Assembly: GCA_033782935.1 (NCBI GenBank)
Contig: JAWQEG010000262.1
Span: forward strand, 744,001 to 808,000
DNA length: 64,000 nucleotides
Source of the DNA: Petrolisthes cinctipes
Taxonomy: Eukaryota; Arthropoda; Malacostraca; Decapoda; Porcellanidae
Direction: 5' to 3'
In this document: positions 1-8,880 of the stretch, piece by piece
Position numbering within the stretch: the stretch's first letter is position 1
Layout: every line of letters starts with the position of its first letter
Position numbers and translations under genes: made by a program
The notes under the pieces: model-generated
The model's input: only the letters and a program-made list of their open reading frames with translations
Told to the model about the DNA's origin: nothing
Database searches by the model: none

Positions 1-89
1 TCGATATTTTAGGTGCCCAAAAGTCGATATGTGTATGCATCTTTAGTACCCGTTTATATCTCAAATTCAGGTTTAAAACACCCGAAAAT
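1..89 (+). repeat. Half-unit A of the monomer (89 bp)
   Basis: A runs from TCGATATTTT to CACCCGAAAAT. Two main sequence forms exist. Form A1 has GTCGATATGTGCATGCAT, TCTGTACCC, ATCTCAAATTCAGGCTC. Form A2 has GTCAATATGTGTATGCAT, TCTGCACCC, ATCCCAAATTCAACCTC; these differences travel together, so A2 is a distinct lineage rather than random drift. A shares its ends and several internal blocks with half-unit B, which supports descent of both from one unit of about 88 bp. Confidence 0.85.
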
Positions 90-177
90 TCGATATTTTA
101 GGGTCCCAGAAGCGATCTGTACATGCCTACTCCGTGGTAAAGTATTTTCAAAATACAGGCCCAAAACATGCTGAAAA
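90..177 (+). repeat. Half-unit B of the monomer (88 bp)
   Basis: B opens with TCGATATTTT followed by a GGGTCCCAGAAGCGATC block and ends in CCCAAAACATGCTGAAAA. Its middle defines recurring subtypes: B1 (CCGTGTTAGAGTATTTTC), B2 (CAGTGCTAGAATATTTTC), B3 (CAGTGCTAGAATGTTTTC with AGGCTC after it) and B4 (CCTAGTTAGAATGTTTTC, CAAGATACAGACCC, ending TGCTCAAAA). Aligned by hand with A of a consensus monomer, about 61 of 88 positions match, best at the TCGATATTTT start, the CGAT/GT.CATGC block and the CAG.C.CAAAACA block near the end. Confidence 0.85.
142..156. other. 15-bp dyad symmetry GTATTTTCAAAATAC in half-unit B
   Basis: GTATTTT and AAAATAC are exact reverse complements around a central C. The element recurs in every B1-type monomer (for example within 1484-1501 and 2510-2530 in slightly altered form). 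B2 and B3 forms keep a shorter dyad (TATTTTCAAAATA or TTTTCAAAA). S1 monomers lack it because their 18-bp deletion removes its left arm and centre. Short dyads are known from many centromeric satellites that lack a CENP-B site; a role here is not shown by the sequence. Confidence 0.75.
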
Positions 178-335
178 TCGATATTTTAGTTGCCCAAAGT
201 CAATATGTGCATGCATCTTCTGTACCCGTTTATATCTCAAATTCAGCCTCAAAACACCTGAAAATTCGATATTTTGGGGTCCCAGAAGCGATCTGTACAT
301 GCCTACTCAGATACTGGCCCAAAACATGCTGAAAA
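178..335 (+). repeat. Reference S1 monomer (158 bp, 18-bp deletion in B)
   Basis: The A half is full length, but B reads CCTACTCAGATACTGGCCC, so CTACTC is joined directly to AGATAC. Removing exactly 18 bp (CTAGTTAGAATGTTTTCA) from a B4-type unit gives this junction, which suggests B4 as the parent. Other S1 units begin at 512 (159 bp), 2037 (159 bp), 47269 (160 bp), 48104 (160 bp) and 41758 (160 bp). S1 units are usually followed by an A2-type monomer, so the deletion spread by amplification rather than arising anew each time. Confidence 0.9.
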
Positions 336-1374
336 TCGATATTTTAGGTGCCCAAAGTCAATATGTGTATGCATCTTCTGCACCCGTAAATATCCCAAAT
401 TCAACCTCCAAACACCCGAAAATTCGATATTTTGGGGTCCCAGAAGCGATCTGTACATGCCTACTCCTTGTTAGAGTATTTTCAAGATACAGGCCCATAA
501 CATACTGAAAATCGATCTTTTAGGTGCCCAAAAGTCGATATGTCGATGCATCTTCTGTACCCGTTTATATCTCAAATTCAGGCTCAAAACACCCAAAAAT
601 TCGATATTTTGGGATCCCAGAAGCGATCTGTACATGCTTACTCAGATACCTGCCCAAAACATGCTGAAAATCGATATTTTAGGTGCCCAAAGTCAATATG
701 TGCATGCATCTTCTGTACCCGTTTATATCTCAAATTCAGGCTCAAAACACCCGAAAATTCGGTATTTTTGGGTCCTAGAAGCGATCTGTACATGCCTACT
801 CCTAGTTAGAATGTTTTCAAGATACTGGCCTAAAACCTGCTCAAAATCGATATTTTAGGTGCCCAAAGTCAAAATGTGCATGTATCTTCTGAACCCGTTT
901 ATATCTCAAATTCAGGTTCAAAACACCCGAAAATTCGATATTTTAGAGTCCCAGAAGCGATCTGTACATGCCTACTCCGTGTTATAGTATTTTCAAAATA
1001 CAGGCCCAAAACAGGTTGAAAATCCATATTTTAGGTGCCCAAAGTCAATATGTGTATGCATCTTCTGCACTCGTTTATATCACAAATTCAACCTCAAAAC
1101 ACCCGAAAATTCGATATTTTTGTGTCCCAGAAGCGATCTGTACATGCCTACTCCGTGTTAGAGTATTTTCAAAATGCAGGCCCAAAACATGCTGAAAATC
1201 GATATTTTAGTTGCCCAAAGTCAATATGTGCATGCATCTTCTGTACCCTTTTATATATCAAATTCAGGCTCAAAACACCCGAAAATTCGATATTTTGGGG
1301 TCCCAGAATGGATCTGTACATACCTACTCAGTACTAGAATATTTTTAAAATATATACCCAAAACATACTAAAAA

Positions 1375-1521
1375 TCGATATTTTAGGTGGCCAAAGTCGA
1401 TATCTCAAATTCAGGCCCAAAACACCCAAAAATTCGATATTTTGGGGTCCCAGAAGCGATCTGTACATGCCTACTCCGTCTTAGAGTATTTTCAAAATAC
1501 AGACCCAAAACATGCTGAAAA
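1375..1521 (+). repeat. Reference S2 monomer (147 bp, 29-bp deletion in A)
   Basis: The A half reads AAGTCGATATCTCAAATTCAG: the stretch between CGATAT and CTCAAATTC, which contains the TGCATGCA palindrome, is missing. The lost 29 bp lie between two copies of ATAT, so deletion by slippage or end joining at a 4-bp homology would produce it. Other S2 units with checked ends are 26563-26709, 41611-41757, 47122-47268, 47957-48103 and 48792-48938, all 147 bp. S2 usually follows a B2-type unit. Confidence 0.9.
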
Positions 1522-1872
1522 TTGATATTTTAGGTGACCAAAGTCAATATGTGCATGCATCTTCTGCACCCGTTCATATCCCAAATTCAACTTCAAAACA
1601 TCCGAAAATTCGATATTTATGGGTCCCAGAAGCGATCTGTACATGCCTAGTCAGTGCTAGAATGTTTTCAAAATATAGGCTTAAAACATTCTAAAAATCG
1701 ATATTTTAAGTGTCCAAAGTCGATATATGCATGCATCTTCTATACCCGTTTATATCTCGATTTCAGGCTCAAAACACCTGAAAATTCGGTATTTTGGGTC
1801 CTAGAATCGAACTGTACATGCCTACTCCTAGTTAGAATGTTTTCAAGATACAGACCCAAAACATGCTCAAAA

Positions 1873-2036
1873 TCGATATTTCAGGTGCCCAAAAGTCGAT
1901 ATGTGTATCCGTTTATATTTCAAATTCAGACTCAAAACACCCGAAAATTAGGTATTTTTGGGTTCCAGAAGCGATCTGTACATGCCTACTCCTTGTTAAA
2001 GTATTTTCAAAATACAGGCCCATAACATACTGAAAA
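1873..2036 (+). repeat. 164-bp monomer with 13-bp deletion in A (copy 1)
   Basis: The A half reads AAGTCGATATGTGTATCCG, joining GTGTAT directly to CCGTTTATAT, so the segment GCATCTTCTGTAC is gone. The same monomer occurs at 13611-13774 in HOR-A copy 3. It is missing from copy 2 because it falls in the 515-bp segment absent there. It serves as a marker for following HOR-A copies. Confidence 0.85.
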
Positions 2037-3559
2037 TCGATCTTTTAGGTGCCCAAATGTCGATATGTGCATGCATCTTCTGTACCCGTTTATATCTCAA
2101 ATTCAGGCTCAAAACACCCGAAAATTCGATATTTTGGGATCCCAGAAGCGATCTGTACATGCTTACTCAGATACCTGCCCAAAACATGTTGAAAATCGAT
2201 ATTTTAGGTGCCCAAAGTCAATATGTGCATGCATCTTCTGTACCCGTTTATATCTCAAATTCAGGCTCAAAACACCCGAAAATTCGGTATTTTTGGGTCC
2301 TAGAAGCGATCTGTACATACCTACTCCAAGTTAGAATGTTTTCAAGATACTGGCCCAAAACATGCTCAAAATCGATATTTTAGGTGCCCAAAGTCAAAAT
2401 GTGCATGTATCTTCTGTACCCGTTTATATCTCAAATTCAGGTTCAAAACACCCGAAAATTCGATATTTTAGGGTCCCAGAAGCGATCTGTACATGCCTTC
2501 TCCGTGTTAAAGTATTTTCAAAAATACAGGCCCAAAACATGCTGAAAATCGATATTTTAGTTGCCCAAAGTCAATATGTGCATGCATCTTCTGTACCCGT
2601 TTATATCTCAAATAAAGGCTTAAAACACCCGAAAATTCGATATTTTGGGGTCCCAGAAGCGATCTGTACATGCCTACTCCGTGTTAGAGCATTTCCAAAA
2701 TACAGGCCCAAAACATACTGAAAATTGATCTGTTAAGAGCCCAAAAGTCGATTTGTGTATGCATCTTCTGTACCTGTTTATATCTCAAATTCAGGCTCCA
2801 AACACCCGAAAATTCGATATTTTGGGGTTCCAGAACCGATCTGTACATGCCTACTCAGATACAGGCCCAAAACATGCTTAAAATCGATATTTTAGGTGCC
2901 AAAGTCAATATGTGTATGCATCTTCTGCACCCGTTTATATCCCAAATTCAAACTCAAAACACCCGAAAATTCGATATTTTTGGGTCCCAGAAGCGATCCG
3001 TACATGCCTACTCCGTGTTACAGTATTTTCAAAATACAGGCCCAAAACATGCTGAAAATCGATATTTTAGTTGCACAAAGTCAATATGTGCATGCATCTT
3101 CTGTACCCTTTTATATATCAAATTCAGGCTCAAAACACCCGAAAATTCGATATTTTGGGGTCCCAGAAGCGATCTGTACATACCTACTCAGTACTAGAAT
3201 ATTTTTAAAATATATACCCAAAACATACTAAAAATCGATATTTTAGGTGGCCAAAGTCGATATCTCAAATTCAGGCCCAAAACACCCAAAAATTCGATAT
3301 TTTGGGGTCCCAGAAGCGATCTGTGCATGCCTAGTCCGTGTTAGAGTATTTTCAAAATACAGTCCCAAAACATACTGAAAATCGATCTTTTAGGTGCCCA
3401 AAAGTCGATATGTGCATGCATCTTCTGTTCCCGTTTATATCTCAGTTTCAGGCTCCAAACACACGAAAATTCGATATTTTTGGGTCCTAGAAGCAATCTG
3501 TACATGTCTACTCCTAGTTAGAATGTTTTCAAGATACAGACCCAAAACATGCTCAAAAT

Positions 3560-4088
3560 CGATATTTCAGGTGCACAAAAATTGATATATGCATGCATCT
3601 TCAGTACCCGTTTATATCTCAAATTCAGGCTCAAAACACCCGAAAATTCAATATATTGGGGTCCCAGAAGCGATCTGTACATGCCTACTCCGTGTTAGAG
3701 TATTTTCAAAATACAGACCCAAAACATGCTCAAAATCGATATTTCAGGTGCACAAAAATCGATATGTGCATGCATCTTCAGTACCCGTTTATATCTCAGT
3801 TTCAGGCTCCAAACACACGAAAATTCGATATTTTTGGGTCCTAGAAGCAATCTGTACATGTCTACTCCTAGTTAGAATGTTTTCAAGATACAGACCCAAA
3901 ACATGCTCAAAATCGATATTTCAGGTGCACAAAAATTGATATATGCATGCATCTTCAGTACCCGTTTATATCTCAAATTCAGGCTCAAAACACCCGAAAA
4001 TTCAATATATTGGGGTCCCAGAAGCGATCTGTACATGCCTACTCCATGTTAGAGTATTTTCAAAATACAGACCCAAAACATGCTCAAA
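3560..4088 (+). repeat. 354-bp dimer duplication inside HOR-A copy 1
   Basis: Two adjacent 177-bp monomers alternate here. One has CAGTTTCAGGCTCC and a CCTAGTTAG B half; the other has GTGCACAAAAATTGATAT and TTCAATATATTGGGG. The pattern near 3574 recurs at 3928, an offset of exactly 354 bp. HOR-A copies 2 and 3 have one fewer dimer at the corresponding place (11100-11330 and 15780-16010). This is a local dimer expansion private to copy 1. Confidence 0.85.
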
Positions 4089-7000
4089 ATCGATATTTCA
4101 GGTGCACAAAAATCGATATGTGCATGCATCTTCAGTACCCGTTTATATCTCAGTTTCAGGCTCCAAACACCCGAAAATTCTATATTTTGGGGTTCCAGAA
4201 GCGATCTGTACATGCCTACTCAGAGACAGACCCAAAACATGCTGAAAATCGATATTTTAGGTGCCCAAAGTCAATATGTGCATGCATCTTCTGTACCTGT
4301 TTATACTTCAAATTCAGGCTCCAAACACCCGAAAATTCAATATATTGGGGTCCCAGAAGCGATCTGTACATGCCTACTCCGTGTTAGAGTATTTTCAAAA
4401 TACAGACCCAAAACATGCTCAAAATCGATATTTCAGGTGCACAAAAATCGATATGTGCATGCATCTTCTCTATCCGTTTATATCTCAAATAAAGGCTTAA
4501 AACACCCGAAAATTCGATATTTTGGGGTCACAGAAGCGATCTGTACATGCCTACTCAGATACAGGCCCAAAACATGCTGAAAATCGATATTTTAGGTGCC
4601 CAAAGTTAATATGTGTATGCATCTTCTGCACCCGTAAATATCACAAATTCAACCTCCAAACACAAGAAAATTCGATATTTTGGGGTCCCAAAAGCGATCT
4701 GTACATGCCTACTCCGTGTTAGAGTATTTTCAAAATACAGTCCCAAAACATACTGAAAATTGATCTTTTAAGTGCCCAAAAGTCGATATGTGCATGCATC
4801 TTCTGTACCCGTTTATATTTCAAATTCAGGCTCCAAACCCCCGAAAATTTGATATTTTGGGGTCCCAGAAGCGATCTGTACATGCCTACTCAGTGCTAGA
4901 ATATTTTCAAAATATATGCGAAAAACATGCTAAAAATCGATATTTTAGGTGCCCAAAGTCGATATATCAAATTCAGGCTCAAAACACCCGAAAATTCGAT
5001 ATATCGGGGTCCCAGAAGTGATCTGTACATGTCTACTCTGTGTTAGAGTATTTTCAAAATACAGTCCCAAAACCTACTGAAAATTGATCTTTAAAGTGCC
5101 CAAAAGTCGATATGTGCATGCATCTTCTGTACCCGTTTATATCTCAAATTCAGGCTCCAAACACACGAAAATTCGATATTTTGGGGTCCCAGAAGCGATC
5201 TGTACATGCCTACTCAGATACAGGCCCAAAACATGCTGAAAATTGATATTTTAGGTGCCCAAAGTCAATATGTGTATACATCTTCTGCACTCGTAACTAT
5301 CCCAAATTTAACCTTCAAACACCCGAAAATTCGATATTTTGGTGTTCCAGAAGCGATCTGTACATGCATACTCCGTGTTAGAGTATTTTCAAAAAACAGG
5401 CCCAAAACATGCTGAAAATCAATATATTAGGTGCCTGAAGTCAATATGTGTATGAATCTTCTGCACCCGTTTATATCCCAAATTCAACCTCAAAACCCCC
5501 GAAAATTCGATATTTTAGGGTCCCAGAAGCGATCTCTACATGCCTACTCCATGATAAAGTATTTTCAAAAAACAGGTCCAAAACATACTGAAAATCGATC
5601 TTTTAGGTGCCCAAAAGTCGATATGTTTATGCATCTTCTGTACCCGTTTATATCTCAAATTCAGACTCAAAACACCCGAAAATTCGATATTTAGGGGTCC
5701 CAGAAGCGATCTGTACATGCCTACTCCGTGTTAGAGTATTTTTAAAATACAGGCCCAAAACATACTGAAAATCGTTCTTTTAGGTGCCCAAAAGTCGATA
5801 TGTGCATGCATCTTCTGTACCCGTTTATATCTCAGTTTCAGGCTCCAAACACCCGAAAATTCGATATTTTTGGGTCCTACAAGCGATCTGTACATGTCTA
5901 CTTCTAGTTAGAATGTTTTCAAGATACAGACCCAAAACATGCTCAAAATCGATATGTTAGGTGCCCAAAAATCGATATGTGCATGCATGTTCAGTACCTG
6001 TTTATATCTCAAATTCATTCTCAAAACACCCGAAAATTCGATATTTTTGGGTCCCAGAAGCGATCTGTACATGCCTACTCCGAGTTACAGTATTTTCAAA
6101 ATACAGGCCCAAATCATGCTGAAAATCGGTATTATAGGTGCCCAAATTTAATATGTGCATTCATCTTCTGTACCCGTTTATATATTAAATTCAGGCTCAA
6201 AACACCCGAAAATTCGATATTTTGGGGTCCCAGAAGCGATCTGTACATGCCTACTCAGTGCTAGAATATTTTCAAAATATAGACCTAAAACATGCAAAAA
6301 ATCGATATTCTAGGTGCCCAAAGTCGATATCTCAAATTCAGGCCCAAGGCACCAGTAAATTTGATATTTTGGAGTCCCAGAAGCGAATTGTACATGCCTA
6401 CTCCGTGTTAGAGTATTTTCAAAATACAGGCCCAAAATATACTGAAAATCGATCTTTTAGGTGCCCAAAAGTCGATATGTGCATGCATCTTCTGTACCCG
6501 TTTATTTTTTTAAATTCAGGTTCAAAACACCCGAAAATATGATATTTTGGGGTCCCAGAAGCGATCTGTACATGCCTACTCAGATACCTGCCCAAAACAT
6601 GCTAAAAATCGATATTTTAGGTGGCCAAAGTCGATATCTCAAATTTAGGCCCAAAACACCCGAAAAATCGATATTTTTGGGTCCCAGAAGCAATCTGTAC
6701 ATGCCTACTCCGTGTTAGAGTATTTTCAAAATACAGACCCAAAACATGCTGAAAATTGATATTTTAGGTGCCCAAAGTCAATATGTGTATGCATTATCTG
6801 CACCCGTTCATATCCCAAATTCAACCTCAAAACATCCGAAAATTCGATATTTTTGGGTCTCAGAAGCGATCTGTACATGCCTACTCAGTGCTAGAATTTT
6901 TTCAAAATATAGGCTCAAAACATGCTAAAAATCGATATTTTAAGTGTCCAAAGTCGATATATGCATGCATCTTCTATACCCGTTTATATCTCGAATTCAG

Positions 7001-8291
7001 GCTCAAAATACCCGAAAATTCTGTATTTTGGGTCCTAGAAGCGAACTGTACATGCCTACTCCTAGTTAGAATGTTTTCAAGATACAGACCCAAAACATGC
7101 TCAAAATCGATATTTTAGGTGCCTAAAGTCGATATGTGCATGCATCTTCAGTACCCGTTTATATCTCAAATTCAGGCTCAAAACACCCGAAAATTCGGTA
7201 TTTTGGGGTCCCAGAAGCGATCTGTACATGCCTACTCCGTGTTTGAGTATTTTCAAAATACAGGCCCATAACATACTGAAAATCGATCTTTTAGGTGCCC
7301 AAAAGTCGATATGTGCATGCATCTTCTATACCCGTTTATATCTCGAATTCAGGCTAAAAACACCCGAAAATTCGGTATTTTGTGTCCTAGAAGCGATCTT
7401 TACTTGCCTACTCCTAGTTAGAATGTTTTCAAGATACTGGCCAAAAACATGCTCAAAATCGATATTTTAGGTGCCCAAAGTCAATATGTGTATGCATCTT
7501 CTGCACCGGTTTATATTCCAAATTCAACCTCAAAACCCCCGAAATCTCGATATTTTTGTGTCCCAGAAGCGATCTGTACATACCTACTCAGTGCTTGAAT
7601 ATTTTAAAAATAAAGGCTCAAAACATGCTAAAAATCGATATTTTAAGTGTCCAAAGTCGATATGTGCATGCATCTTCCGTACCCGTTTATATCTCAAATT
7701 CAGGCTCAAAACACCTGAAAATTCGATATTTTGGGGTCCCAGAAGCGATCTGTACCTGTCTACTCCGTGTTAGAGTATTTTCAAAATATAGGTCTAAAAC
7801 ATGCTAAAAATCGATATTTTAGGTGCCCAAAGTCAATATGTGCATTCATCTTCTGTACCCGTTTATATCTCAAATTCAGGCTCAAAACACCCGAAAATCC
7901 GATATTTTGGGGTCCCAGAAGCGATCTGTACATGACTACTCAGATACAGGCCCAAAACATGCTGAAAATCGATATTATAGGTGCCCAAAGTGTATATGTG
8001 TATGCATCTTCTGCACCCGTTTATATCCCAAATTCAACCTCAAAACACCCGAAAATTCGATATTTTGGGGTCCCAGAAGCGATCTGTACCTGTCTACTCC
8101 GTGTTAGAATATTTTCAAAATATAGGCCTAAAACATGCTAAAAATCGATATTTTTTGTGCCCAAAGTCGATATCTCAAATTCAGGCTCAAAACACCCGAA
8201 AATTTGATATTTTGGGGTGCCAGAAGCGATCTGTACATGCCTACTCCGTGTTAGAGTATTTTCAAAATACAGTCCCAAAACATACTAAAAA

Positions 8292-8440
8292 TTGATCTTT
8301 TAAGTGCCTAAAAGTCGATATGTGCATGCATCTTCTGTACCCGTTTATATCTCAAATTCAAGATCCAAACACCCGAAAGTTCGATATGCCTACTCCATGT
8401 TAGAGTATTTTCAAAATACAGGCCCTAAACATACTGAAAA
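8292..8440 (+). repeat. 149-bp monomer with 28-bp deletion in B (copy 1)
   Basis: Half-unit B reads GTTCGATATGCCTACTCC: the opening TCGATAT is joined directly to GCCTACTCC, losing the GGGTCCC and AGCGATC blocks. The identical deletion occurs at 12455-12603 and 21029-21177, once in each HOR-A copy, so it predates the amplification of HOR-A. It is the clearest single-event marker of this unit. Confidence 0.88.
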
Positions 8441-8880
8441 TCGATCATTCAGGTGCCTAAAAGTCAATATGTGCATGCATCTTCTGTACCTGTTTACATC
8501 TCAAATTCAGCCTCAAAACACCCGAAAATCCGATATTTTGGGGTCCCAGAAGCGATCTGTACATGACTACTCAGATACAGGCCCAAAACATGCTGAAAAT
8601 CGATATTATAGGTGCCCAAAGTGTATATGTGTATGCATCTTCTGCACCCGTTTATATCCCAAATTCAACCTCAAAACACCCGAAAATTCAATATTTTTGG
8701 GTCCCAGAAGCCATCTGTACATGCCTACTCAGTGCTAGAATGTTTTCAAAATATAGGCTCAAAACATGCTAAAAATCTATATTTTAAGTGTCCAAAGTCT
8801 AATGTGCATGCATCTTCTGTACCCGTTTATATCTGAAATTCAGGCTCAAAACACCCGAAAATTCGGTATTTTTGGGTCCC

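Larger units (their letters stand above)
1..177 (+). repeat. Reference full-length monomer (177 bp, class L)
   Basis: This first complete unit shows the standard layout. Half-unit A occupies 1-89 and half-unit B 90-177; each opens with TCGATATTTT. The 15-bp dyad of B lies at 142-156. A/T-tracts lie at 75-78, 85-88 and 96-99, and again at 163-166, 174-177 and 184-187 (the last in the next unit), spaced 10-11 bp. Full monomers are 176 or 177 bp, depending mainly on whether the A half reads CCCAAAAGTCG or CCCAAAGTCA. It carries no conserved coding signal. Confidence 0.95.
1..1304. repeat. End of an HOR copy that starts outside the window
   Basis: Monomers at 1-1374 measure 177, 158, 176, 159, 176, 176, 176 and 176 bp. 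The stretch from about 512 to 960 matches 2037-2485 (offset 1,525 bp), including the unusual AAAATGTGCATGTATC A half. The stretch from about 1018 to 1440 matches 2878-3300 (offset about 1,860 bp). The 335-bp difference equals about two monomers absent here. The region is therefore a rearranged relative of the HOR-A segment that follows. Confidence 0.75.
1305..8880. repeat. HOR-A copy 1 (7,576 bp)
   Basis: The copy is phased on the rare B-half variant CCCAGAATGGATCTGTACAT, present at 1303, 8879 and 13042. It aligns with copy 3 in consecutive blocks: offset 11,738 for about 1512-3230; offset 12,238 from 3394, where copy 3 holds 500 bp (three monomers) more; offset 12,384/12,383 for about 4480-7580; offset 12,894 from 7589, where copy 3 holds 511 bp more; and about 12,737 for 8304-8870. 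At roughly 168 bp per unit it contains about 45 monomers. Confidence 0.85.
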
